Shown: positions 17,336 to 24,676 of the stretch, piece by piece
Position numbering within the stretch: the first letter of the stretch is position 1
Layout of the letters: every line of letters begins with the position of its first letter
Origin: Flavobacteria bacterium MS024-3C
GTDB taxonomy: Bacteria; Bacteroidota; Bacteroidia; Flavobacteriales; Flavobacteriaceae
Length of the DNA: 64,000 bases
Direction of reading: 5' to 3'
NCBI GenBank assembly: GCA_000173115.1
Contig: ABVW01000001.1
Location: forward strand, 248,001-312,000
Notes under the pieces: model-generated
What the model was told of the DNA's origin: nothing
The model's input: the letters and a program-made list of their open reading frames with translations, nothing else
Database searches by the model: none
Program-made: the position numbers and the translations under genes

Positions 17336-18874
17336 CTAGCCTGGCATATGACCAGGGTCAAGGAGGTCTAAAACAGTTTTTACAGGGGTAAAGGTTTCTT
17401 TGGGTACTTCTATAAAAATGCTGTTCCATTCCCACATACCACCATTCCAAAGTCCTGGAAGTTCTAGCACTTTGACTCTTTTACCCAATCGATTCTTTTC
17501 AGCAATAAAAGCAGCAGATGGGTTATTAAAAGCAGTAAGGTCAAAAGTTTCTCCCTTATAGTTTTTAATTCCACAGACAATATCTACCGGATTAAAATGG
17601 GTAGACGCTTCAAATATTTCCAATTGTTCGGGATCCTTAACAGCCACTTGAGACGCTTCAATAATCTGAAGGCTCTCTTGGCCCAAGCTGTCCTTTATCC
17701 AAAATGGTCCACCTCCAGTCTTACCCTCGTTCTCAACCATACCACAAACCCGAATAGGCCTGTGGAATAATTCCAATAAGAACGTGCGCTGCTCTTCTAA
17801 AGCCATTTCTTCAAAGTATTCCGGCAGATTTTTAGAAAAGGTCTCTTTAAAGAAAGTGACCATAAAAGCCAAATCAGTAGCATCTAAGGGAATCTCTGAA
17901 TCTAAAGCCTCCGTGTAAGCAAACATTTGTTGTTGTACCTGTAATAATTTACCCCCCAATATTTTTTTATACTCTAAAGAGGTTTCTAGTCCGTGAGGGG
18001 CACATACATTGTCTACATTTTTGATAAAAATTACATTAGCTTGTAAAGCCGCCAAATTGTCCAACAAAGCGCCATGGCCCGCTGGATGGAACACCAAACG
18101 ACCGTCATTATCTCTAAGCGGATGCAAATCTAAGCCAACCACCAAAGTATCTGTCTCTGTTTTTTGATGGGAGAATTGAACATTGAATGCCCCCAAATCA
18201 CGAAATTTATCTGAAGCTGAAATCTCTTTAATCGCCTCATTAAAAGCGGCTAAATGACCCTCTGAAATGGTAAAATGTAATTGCGCTGTGCCTTTACTTT
18301 TGGCATAATGCAAAGCCTCTAAAATATGTTCCTCCAAGACCAAGGGCGTCTGACCTTCATTTTTATGAAAAGGCAATAGCGCCTTAGGTTTGTTGCCTAA
18401 GTTAAGGCCAGGACTTTGCAATAATGCCTTGAGATATAAAATTACTGAAGCCGGGGCGTCAAATGAAAAATCTGCAGGAAGCTGCTTTAAAACAGTGTCG
18501 TGAAAAGGAAAATGATGGGCTTCCTTTATAAAATCAGATACTTCTACATGGGATTTTAAGTAAGCAGAAAAAGAAAAATCTTTCGCTTCACTAGCCTCTA
18601 GAAAAGAGAGTAAAGGCTTAAACATTCGCGTTGCCGCACCCGAAGCTGGTACAAATTTCACTACTTCGGTAGTATTTTGAGCGTCTTCAAAAAAGCGCAC
18701 TAATTTACGTGCTGCTCTAGGTTTTAAAACAGAAATGCCATCTCCAATAGTGGCCGCTCTCTCTAAAGATTGTTTAGAAAGACCCCTTCTAAATGTTTTT
18801 AAGTCTTCGGTAACCTTATCTACCGAAATATTGAGCTCCTTAAATTGTTGAATATCTTGAGTGGTCCAAATCAT
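17336..18874 (-). CDS. DUF4301 protein, resembling UDP-sugar pyrophosphorylases
   Basis: The 512-residue protein matches the Bacteroidota DUF4301 family, of unknown function. I see motifs of a GT-A-type nucleotidyltransferase: FVPASGAATRMFKPLLSF (74-91), like the GGxGTRMG...K loop that binds the nucleoside triphosphate; LLPFHKNEGQTPLVLEEHIL (166-184); HPAGHGALLDNL (263-274), like PPGHGDLY of UDP-glucose pyrophosphorylases; and VIFIKNVDNV (281-290), like the metal-binding N-x-DNL. The similarity is read by eye. Its start overlaps the kinase stop by 4 nt, so it is translationally coupled to a PnuC transporter and kinase. Substrate is unknown. Confidence 0.8.
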   Translation of the reverse strand: MIWTTQDIQQFKELNISVDKVTEDLKTFRRGLSKQSLERAATIGDGISVLKPRAARKLVRFFEDAQNTTEVVKFVPASGAATRMFKPLLSFLEASEAKDFSFSAYLKSHVEVSDFIKEAHHFPFHDTVLKQLPADFSFDAPASVILYLKALLQSPGLNLGNKPKALLPFHKNEGQTPLVLEEHILEALHYAKSKGTAQLHFTISEGHLAAFNEAIKEISASDKFRDLGAFNVQFSHQKTETDTLVVGLDLHPLRDNDGRLVFHPAGHGALLDNLAALQANVIFIKNVDNVCAPHGLETSLEYKKILGGKLLQVQQQMFAYTEALDSEIPLDATDLAFMVTFFKETFSKNLPEYFEEMALEEQRTFLLELFHRPIRVCGMVENEGKTGGGPFWIKDSLGQESLQIIEASQVAVKDPEQLEIFEASTHFNPVDIVCGIKNYKGETFDLTAFNNPSAAFIAEKNRLGKRVKVLELPGLWNGGMWEWNSIFIEVPKETFTPVKTVLDLLDPGHMPG

Positions 18875-19437
18875 TTTTTAGCAAGTAAAGCGTCTATATG
18901 TGCTACTGCTGTAGCCAATCTAGTTTTCTTATCACCTTTTAAAAGGACATAAGGACGGTTATATTTGTCAAGGGTTTCTTTAAAATAGGCAAACATTTCC
19001 TCCCTTGCCGTGGGTTTATCCCTAAGGTCGTCTGCCTCCCATGGCACATCAATATAAGTTAGAAAATACAAGTCATAGGTGTTTTCCAATGCGTATTTTT
19101 CAAGTGTAGGGTCGCAGTATCCAATATAATAGGCTTCAGAATATACTTTGGTTTCCAAAAGATCTGTATCACAGATTAACAAATCTGTCGCTTTTTGGGC
19201 CAATTTATTTTCTAAGGCAATCTGCCCAGCTGCAATGGGCAAAAGGTCATGAGGCTCACAAGTCTTGCGCTCTTCATTCCATTTGTCTTGTAAATATTCT
19301 CTGGCAAACTCTGGTGCCCAAACCGTGTTGTAATGTCTCGCCAATTGTTCAGACAGAGTGGTTTTACCCGTAGATTCAGGACCAAAAAGAACTACTTTAA
19401 CGAGTGTGGAGGGCTGTTGCTTAAATTTTTCTTCCAT
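18871..19437 (-). CDS. NadR-like P-loop kinase (AAA family ATPase)
   Basis: The 188-residue protein has a Walker A loop GPESTGKTTLSEQLA (19-33), the NadR-kinase segments WAPEFAREYL (about 46-55) and LLICDTDLLETKVYSE (about 95-110), and a lid region with DLRDKPTAREEM. This is the ribosylnicotinamide kinase domain of NadR, alone, without HTH or NMN adenylyltransferase parts. In other bacteria these kinases phosphorylate nicotinamide riboside brought in by PnuC. Next to a TPP-regulated receptor, thiamine is an alternative substrate. It overlaps pnuC by 46 nt and DUF4301 by 4 nt. Confidence 0.82.
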   Translation of the reverse strand: MEEKFKQQPSTLVKVVLFGPESTGKTTLSEQLARHYNTVWAPEFAREYLQDKWNEERKTCEPHDLLPIAAGQIALENKLAQKATDLLICDTDLLETKVYSEAYYIGYCDPTLEKYALENTYDLYFLTYIDVPWEADDLRDKPTAREEMFAYFKETLDKYNRPYVLLKGDKKTRLATAVAHIDALLAKK

Positions 19438-20030
19438 GATTGGTATCCGAGAACGGCAATAATAGTAAACAGTATATATTGAAAGGCGGTAAAGGTAAGG
19501 CCTTTATACCAATAAAGTGGTATGCTGATCAGGTTCCCTACAATCCAAAAATGCCAATGTTCCCACTTTTTTTTGGCCATCAGCCACATGGCCACAAAAA
19601 ATATTGCTGTGGTTAAAGTGTCTACGTAGGCGGTCCAGACATGGAACATTCCAAAGTATTGGTACACACAGACCACAAAAAAAATAGCCCCAATAAATAA
19701 ATACCCCGCTTTACGCCATTCATTACTGGCAACTCGAGATATTTGAGGCGCATGCTGTACTGTTTTTTTATACCACCAAAACCACCAACCATAGATACTC
19801 ATCGCGCTGTAATAACCGTTAATAATCATGTCCCCAAGCAATCCATAAACCCACAAAATATACACAAAAATACCTGTGCTGATGAATCCTGTTGGAAAAA
19901 CCAAAATGCGCTCCTTGTGGGCAAACCACACAGAGAGTACGCCTAAAAAAACCGCGGTCATTTCCAGTCCTACCAACCAAGGAGAAACGCCAAAATACGC
20001 TCCAAAAAAAAATTCAAATGCCTGCTCCAT
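19392..20030 (-). CDS. pnuC: PnuC-family vitamin/nucleoside transporter
   Basis: This 212-residue inner-membrane protein has about seven helices and PnuC hallmarks: EMTAVFLGVLSVWFAHKERI near the N-terminus, NGYYSAMSIYGWWFWWYKK in the middle and WIVGNLISIPLYWYKGL near the C-terminus. PnuC proteins move nicotinamide riboside; the PnuT branch moves thiamine and is known from TPP-controlled loci in Bacteroidota. I start at the ATG at 20030; a GTG one codon upstream is possible. It lies 27 nt after the phosphopantetheinyl transferase gene and overlaps the kinase gene. The substrate is uncertain between nicotinamide riboside and thiamine. Confidence 0.87.
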   Translation of the reverse strand: MEQAFEFFFGAYFGVSPWLVGLEMTAVFLGVLSVWFAHKERILVFPTGFISTGIFVYILWVYGLLGDMIINGYYSAMSIYGWWFWWYKKTVQHAPQISRVASNEWRKAGYLFIGAIFFVVCVYQYFGMFHVWTAYVDTLTTAIFFVAMWLMAKKKWEHWHFWIVGNLISIPLYWYKGLTFTAFQYILFTIIAVLGYQSWKKNLSNSPPHSLK

Positions 20031-20057
20031 CACTCTAGTAATATTTGGTTTAAACCA

Positions 20058-20741
20058 TTAGTAAATTTGCGCCTTCTTTAAAGCTGTTGCATAAGCCTCT
20101 TTTAATTGGCCCTCTCGGGCCGATGCCTTTTCAATTTCCATGCCCCAAACACCTCCAAAATCTCCAATTTCAAAGCCATTCAAATCATAAAAGACGTCTT
20201 GTTGAGCCGTGCGAATACAACCCCCGAGGGTATTTTTAGCCCTCCAAAAAACACTGATATCTTTAAGAAAACTCAAGCCAGGAGTACTGGCCATTTTATA
20301 TATAGTTTCTTTGGCAGCCCAAATATGTGTGAGGTTTAAAATGTCTTTTGATGTATGGGCATTAAATGGAGTGAATTTATGGGCAATTCTCAAAATTTTC
20401 TTTCTTTGCAGCTCAACATCTATACCAACTGGTATATTTTTGTGAATCACTAGTGCCGTTTGTGTAAAAGAGTGTGAAATAGACACATAAGAACCGTCTT
20501 TTAAATGTGGTTTTCCTATTGCGTCATAAAAAAGATCCTGATCTGTGTAACCTGCAAGCGCCATCAGATGCCTAATACTTAAATAAGCCCTTCTGTGTAA
20601 TTCAGACTTCATCTGCGCTAACCTTTTTACACTGTAGGGTGCAAGAGAAATTCCCTGGGACAGAAAAAGCTCAGGCTCAGTTACATCCCAAAGGTAAACG
20701 GAACCATTATGGCCAATAGGAATTGTCTTTTGCAGCGGCAT
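20058..20741 (-). CDS. 4'-phosphopantetheinyl transferase superfamily protein
   Basis: The 227-residue enzyme would transfer 4'-phosphopantetheine from coenzyme A to a carrier protein. Motifs are present: YVSISHSFTQTALVI (85-99), the metal-binding GIDVE (106-110) and WAAKETIYKM (141-150). The pseudodimeric Sfp-like size fits. It is the first gene of the minus-strand run that continues with pnuC, the kinase and DUF4301, and is divergent from ahcY (67 bp between starts). No carrier-protein or polyketide gene lies nearby. Confidence 0.87.
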   Translation of the reverse strand: MPLQKTIPIGHNGSVYLWDVTEPELFLSQGISLAPYSVKRLAQMKSELHRRAYLSIRHLMALAGYTDQDLFYDAIGKPHLKDGSYVSISHSFTQTALVIHKNIPVGIDVELQRKKILRIAHKFTPFNAHTSKDILNLTHIWAAKETIYKMASTPGLSFLKDISVFWRAKNTLGGCIRTAQQDVFYDLNGFEIGDFGGVWGMEIEKASAREGQLKEAYATALKKAQIY

Positions 20742-20760
20742 TTAATTCTGAGCTATGTTG

Positions 20761-20768
20761 TATCTTTG
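20761..20768 (+). promoter_or_regulatory. -7 promoter box of ahcY
   Basis: TATCTTTG matches TAnnTTTG and is followed by CAAC. It would give a leader of about 35 nt before the ahcY ATG at 20809. No well-spaced -33 TTTG was found. Confidence 0.55.
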
Positions 20769-20808
20769 CAACTTAATAATACTACGAAAGTAAAAATAAA
20801 AAAAGACT

Positions 20809-22125
20809 ATGAGTGCAAATCCCCTACCCTATGTACCTTTTAAGGTAAAAGATATTGGATTAGCCAACTGGGGCCGTAAAGAAATTACCTTAGCAGAAGC
20901 AGAAATGCCTGGACTAATGGCTTTGAGAGAAGAGTACGGACCTTCTCAACCTTTAAAAGGATCTAGAATTGCGGGTTGTTTACACATGACCATACAAACA
21001 GCCGTGCTTATTGAAACATTGGTAGCCTTAGGGGCAGAAGTCACATGGAGTTCTTGTAATATATTCTCTACCCAAGACCATGCTGCAGCAGCTATTGCCG
21101 CTGCTGGAATAGCGGTTTACGCCTGGAAAGGAATGAACGAACAAGAGTTCGATTGGTGTATTGAACAAACCCTTTTCTTTGGTGAAGAGCGCAGCCCGCT
21201 CAATATGATCTTAGACGACGGTGGTGATTTAACCAATATGGTCTTAGACCAATTCCCTGCCTTAGCAGATGCTATAAAGGGACTCTCAGAAGAAACCACC
21301 ACAGGGGTGCACAGATTATACGAAAGAGTTAAAAAGGGAACTTTGCCCATGCCAGCTATTAACGTAAATGACTCTGTCACCAAATCTAAGTTCGACAACA
21401 AATACGGATGTAGAGAATCTGCAGTAGATGCCATTAGACGTGCCACAGATACCATGCTTGCTGGAAAAAGAGTCGTAGTAGCAGGATACGGAGACGTTGG
21501 AAAAGGTACAGCCGCTTCTTTTAAAGGGGCTGGTTCAATAGTTACTGTGACTGAAATTGACCCTATATGTGCGCTTCAAGCTGCTATGGATGGTTTTGAA
21601 GTGAAGAAAATGGCTTCTGTTATTGGAAATGCAGACATAGTAATCACTACTACTGGAAACAAAGACATTATTCGTGCAGAGCACTTTGAAGCTTTAAAAG
21701 ACAAAGCCATTGTTTGTAATATTGGTCATTTTGACAATGAAATAGACATGGGTTGGCTCAATAAAAACCACGGAAACACAAAAGAAGAGATTAAGCCCCA
21801 AGTAGATATGTACACCATTAATGGTAAAAACGTCATTGTACTGGCAGAAGGAAGATTGGTAAACCTGGGTTGTGCCACTGGACACCCTAGTTTTGTGATG
21901 AGTAACTCATTTACCAACCAAACATTGGCACAAATAGAGCTTTGGACCAATTCTAACGCATATGAAAACAATGTGTATATGCTTCCGAAGCACTTGGATG
22001 AAAAAGTAGCTGCATTGCACCTGTCTAGATTGGGTGTGGAGTTAGAAACACTTAATGAAGAACAAGCAGATTATATAGGTGTTACTGTTCAAGGACCTTT
22101 CAAACCCGAGTATTACAGGTACTAA
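20809..22125 (+). CDS. ahcY: adenosylhomocysteinase
   Basis: S-adenosylhomocysteine hydrolase splits the methylation by-product into adenosine and homocysteine using tightly bound NAD. The 438 residues include the substrate site ([32 protein letters not shown]), the catalytic region [13 protein letters not shown] and the NAD-binding [10 protein letters not shown] (about 229-238). The C-terminus KPEYYRY is canonical. It is a single-gene transcript ending at the terminator at 22142-22176. Confidence 0.97.
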   Translation: MSANPLPYVPFKVKDIGLANWGRKEITLAEAEMPGLMALREEYGPSQPLKGSRIAGCLHMTIQTAVLIETLVALGAEVTWSSCNIFSTQDHAAAAIAAAGIAVYAWKGMNEQEFDWCIEQTLFFGEERSPLNMILDDGGDLTNMVLDQFPALADAIKGLSEETTTGVHRLYERVKKGTLPMPAINVNDSVTKSKFDNKYGCRESAVDAIRRATDTMLAGKRVVVAGYGDVGKGTAASFKGAGSIVTVTEIDPICALQAAMDGFEVKKMASVIGNADIVITTTGNKDIIRAEHFEALKDKAIVCNIGHFDNEIDMGWLNKNHGNTKEEIKPQVDMYTINGKNVIVLAEGRLVNLGCATGHPSFVMSNSFTNQTLAQIELWTNSNAYENNVYMLPKHLDEKVAALHLSRLGVELETLNEEQADYIGVTVQGPFKPEYYRY

Positions 22126-22141
22126 ATTATACGCTTAACAG

Positions 22142-22176
22142 CAGAAAAAAACCCGCCAATGGCGGGTTTTTTTCTG
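22142..22176 (+). terminator. intrinsic terminator of ahcY
   Basis: A 16-bp stem (AAACCCGCC / GGCGGGTTT core, extended by A:T pairs; arms 22142-22157 and 22161-22176) with an AAT loop, ending in a T run. Confidence 0.93.
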
Positions 22177-22188
22177 TATTGATATTAA

Positions 22189-22206
22189 TGATCAGGAAAC
22201 TGATCA
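22189..22206. other. GAAA-capped hairpin between two terminators
   Basis: TGATCAG, GAAA loop and CTGATCA form a perfect 7-bp stem with a GNRA tetraloop between the ahcY and rpmA terminators. No T run follows, so it is not a terminator by itself. Confidence 0.45.
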
Positions 22207-22219
22207 GAAAAGTGATTAT

Positions 22220-22255
22220 AAAAAAATCCTATGCTGCATAAGCAACATAGGATTT
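22220..22255 (-). terminator. intrinsic terminator of the rplU-rpmA operon
   Basis: Arms AAATCCTATG (22224-22233) and CATAGGATTT (22246-22255) form 10 bp, continued after one mismatch by TGC/GCA around an ATAA loop. On the minus strand the stem is followed by a T7 run. Confidence 0.88.
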
Positions 22256-22278
22256 ATACCATAATATGAAAGGGTACA

Positions 22279-22539
22279 TTAAGCCTCGAATGGCTCAATT
22301 GATACGAAAGACTTACCGTCTACCTTTTTTGTGAATTTCACTAATCCGTCTACTCTTGCATGTAATGTGTGGTCTTTACCAGCATATACATTTTCACCTG
22401 GATTGTGTCTTGTTCCACGTTGTCTCACGATGATGTTCCCTGCAATAGCAGCTTGGCCACCAAAAATCTTAACACCTAAACGTTTTGACTCTGATTCTCT
22501 ACCGTTTTTAGAACTACCTACACCTTTTTTATGTGCCAT
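22279..22539 (-). CDS. rpmA: 50S ribosomal protein L27
   Basis: The 86-residue protein begins [20 protein letters not shown], whose N-terminal tail reaches the peptidyl-transferase centre, and has the conserved [20 protein letters not shown] segment. No N-terminal extension of the type cleaved in Firmicutes is present. It lies 26 nt after rplU in the normal L21-L27 order. Confidence 0.98.
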   Translation of the reverse strand: MAHKKGVGSSKNGRESESKRLGVKIFGGQAAIAGNIIVRQRGTRHNPGENVYAGKDHTLHARVDGLVKFTKKVDGKSFVSIEPFEA

Positions 22540-22565
22540 GATCTATCTATTTTTAACTTTATTAT

Positions 22566-23090
22566 TTAGCTTAAAGCAGCGATTAATTCTGCTTTCTTCA
22601 TTGCTGAAATTCCTTCAATTCCCTTAGCTTTTGCCATGTCTTTTAACTCAGCAACAGTTTTAGAAGACAAATCTTCCTTAGTTTTTGGGGCAGCTTTTGC
22701 AGGCGCTTCTGCTTTTACAGCAGCAGGCTTAGCAGCAGCTGGCTTAGCAGCGGCTTTTGGAGCAGCTTTTTTAGCTCCAGAGGCAGTAATACCCTCTATC
22801 ACAATTTCTGAAAGGTATTGTCTGTGTCCATTTTTAACACGATACCCTTTTCTTCTTTTCTTTTTGAAAACAATCACCTTGTCTCCTTTAAGATGTTTAA
22901 TTACTTTGGCCTCTACTGCGGCTCCTTCTATAGCTGGGGCGCCAATGGTAATGTTTTTTCCGTCTTCTAAAAGCATCACGTTAGAGAATTGAACCTTCTC
23001 TCCTTCTGCTTCTGGCAAACGGTTAACAAAAACCTTCTGGTCTTTTGCAACTTTAAATTGCTGCCCTGCTATCTCTACAATTGCGTACAT
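22566..23090 (-). CDS. rplU: 50S ribosomal protein L21 with a Rho-N/SAP-like C-terminal extension
   Basis: Residues 1 to about 105 are a normal L21 (MYAIVEIAGQQFKVAKDQ; KKKRRKGYRVKNGHRQ). They are followed by an Ala/Lys/Pro linker (about 106-137) and a helical domain (about 138-174: KTVAELKDMAKAKGIEGI, then MKKAELIAAL). That domain resembles the Rho N-terminal/SAP-like helix-extended-helix nucleic-acid-binding module. Ordinary L21 is about 103 residues, so this is a 70-residue addition; similar forms occur in other flavobacteria. A strong promoter and a two-hairpin leader precede it. Confidence 0.95.
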   Translation of the reverse strand: MYAIVEIAGQQFKVAKDQKVFVNRLPEAEGEKVQFSNVMLLEDGKNITIGAPAIEGAAVEAKVIKHLKGDKVIVFKKKRRKGYRVKNGHRQYLSEIVIEGITASGAKKAAPKAAAKPAAAKPAAVKAEAPAKAAPKTKEDLSSKTVAELKDMAKAKGIEGISAMKKAELIAALS

Positions 23091-23092
23091 AG

Positions 23093-23133
23093 CTAATGTT
23101 TATTAGTTAATTAAGGCCTAAATAAGTTTAGGC
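23093..23133 (-). promoter_or_regulatory. structured 5' leader of rplU-rpmA (two hairpins)
   Basis: Hairpin 1 is GCCTAAA, CTTA loop, TTTAGGC (23133-23116) and begins at the predicted transcription start. Hairpin 2 is CTAAT, AAAC loop, ATTAG (23106-23093), ending 3 nt before the ATG. Together they fill most of the roughly 43-nt leader, so this is a candidate autoregulatory ribosomal-protein leader. Confidence 0.5.
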
Positions 23134-23138
23134 GGGTG

Positions 23139-23169
23139 CAAATATACGATTTATCATTTGATATGCAAA
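23139..23169 (-). promoter_or_regulatory. promoter of rplU-rpmA
   Basis: TTTG (23169-23166), a 19-bp spacer and TATATTTG (23146-23139) on the minus strand match the flavobacterial promoter consensus in both boxes and spacing. This is the best promoter match I found in the window. Confidence 0.8.
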
Positions 23170-23261
23170 TCCTTTTTTTAAAGAAAACAAGCTAAAGATC
23201 ACCAACTTATTTAACTGATTATCGATAAAAATATACGGATTGTCTTAATTAGTTAGAGAGA

Positions 23262-23294
23262 TTTGACTTTAAATACCATTTTGACCTATATTAG
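23262..23294 (+). promoter_or_regulatory. probable promoter of the M16 peptidase operon
   Basis: TTTG (23262-23265), a 21-bp spacer and TATATTAG (23287-23294; seven of eight bases of TAnnTTTG counting the two free positions), about 50 nt upstream of the first M16 gene. Confidence 0.42.
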
Positions 23295-23348
23295 TGTAAC
23301 ATTTTTAGGTTTTAATATACCTACAATTAAATATAAATATAAAGAAGC

Positions 23349-24674
23349 ATGAAAAAGAATCATTTAGTTGGGCTATGCCTGGGATTGCTGGCCTTTACAG
23401 TACAAGGACAAGAGGTAGCGTATGAAGAGTACGACCTTGACAATGGCCTTCACGTTATTTTACATCAAGACAATGGTGCCCCTGTAGTAACCACATCTGT
23501 CATGTATCATGTAGGTGGTAAAGACAGAAGCGAGGGCCGTACTGGCTTTGCCCATTTTTTTGAACACCTATTGTTTGAGGGAACTGAGAATATTAAAAGA
23601 GGAGAGTGGTTTGACATTGTCTCTTCCAAAGGAGGGAAAAATAATGCAAACACCTCTCAAGACAGGACCTATTATTACGAAGTGTTTCCTTCAAATAATT
23701 TAGAATTAGGGCTTTGGCTGGAGTCAGAAAGAATGCTTCATCCGGTCATTGACCAGGTGGGTGTAGACACTCAAAATGAAGTAGTCAAAGAGGAGAAACG
23801 CTTAAGGGTAGACAATTCACCTTATGGAAACTTACTCAATGTAGTGGGTGAGAACTTATTTAAAGTGCATCCTTACAAAGATCCAAATATTGGATACATG
23901 GAAGATTTAGATGCCGCTACTTTAGAAGAATTTATTGACTACAAAAATACCTATTACGGACCTAATAATGCCGTTCTTGTTGTAGCTGGAGATATAGATA
24001 TAGCCAAAACAAAAACTATGATTCAGGATTATTTTGGCCCTATTCCATCTGGAAAAGAAGTCGTAAGAAACTACCCTAAAGAGGCGCCAATCACCGAAGA
24101 GATTAAGGCCCAAGCTTTTGACAACAACATTCAAATTCCAGCTGCTGTGGTGGCTTATAGAACACCAGGTTTTGCCACAAGAGAGGCCTATGTTTTGGAC
24201 ATGATCTCATCTTATTTAAGCGACGGAAAAAGTTCTAAACTATACAAGAAAATGGTAGATGACAACAAACAAGCACTTCAAGTAGGCGCCTTTAATGTAG
24301 GCCAAGAAGACTACGGCATGTACCTTGTTTTTGGTTTGCCCCTTGGAGAGGTGAGCTTAGAGACCTTAGTGGGTGAGATGGAAGCAGAAATTTCTGCTGT
24401 AAGATCTGGTCTTATCTCAGAAAGTGATTACCAAAAGCTTCAAAATAAATTCGAAAACCAATTCGTAAACTCAAACTCAAGTGTAGAGGGTATTGCCAAC
24501 TCTTTGGCAAGAAACTTCATGCTTTACGGAGACACCTCTTTAATCAACAAAGAAATAGATATTTACAGATCTGTTACCCGAGAAGAAATTCAACAAGTGG
24601 CAGAAGCTTATTTAAAGCCTAGCCAAAGAGTTGTGATTGATTACCTACCTACCCCTAAAGAAGAAACTAAATAG
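23349..24674 (+). CDS. M16 family zinc metallopeptidase (catalytic subunit)
   Basis: The 441-residue exported protein has a signal peptide (MKKNHLVGLCLGLLAFTVQG) and the inverted zinc motif HFFEH (69-73) with the downstream Glu in NEVVKEEKR. Two M16 domains follow, the second with the usual SSYLSDGKSSKLYKKM substrate-binding region. It is the catalytic half of an M16B-type pair. The partner without HxxEH starts 2 nt downstream. The pair is probably periplasmic and degrades or processes peptides. Confidence 0.93.
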   Translation: MKKNHLVGLCLGLLAFTVQGQEVAYEEYDLDNGLHVILHQDNGAPVVTTSVMYHVGGKDRSEGRTGFAHFFEHLLFEGTENIKRGEWFDIVSSKGGKNNANTSQDRTYYYEVFPSNNLELGLWLESERMLHPVIDQVGVDTQNEVVKEEKRLRVDNSPYGNLLNVVGENLFKVHPYKDPNIGYMEDLDAATLEEFIDYKNTYYGPNNAVLVVAGDIDIAKTKTMIQDYFGPIPSGKEVVRNYPKEAPITEEIKAQAFDNNIQIPAAVVAYRTPGFATREAYVLDMISSYLSDGKSSKLYKKMVDDNKQALQVGAFNVGQEDYGMYLVFGLPLGEVSLETLVGEMEAEISAVRSGLISESDYQKLQNKFENQFVNSNSSVEGIANSLARNFMLYGDTSLINKEIDIYRSVTREEIQQVAEAYLKPSQRVVIDYLPTPKEETK

Positions 24675-24676
24675 TT

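Noticed and set aside
22636-22992. 118-codon Ala-rich plus-strand ORF over rplU
   Set aside because: It mirrors the repetitive Ala/Lys/Pro linker of L21 in the opposite strand; no independent coding evidence.
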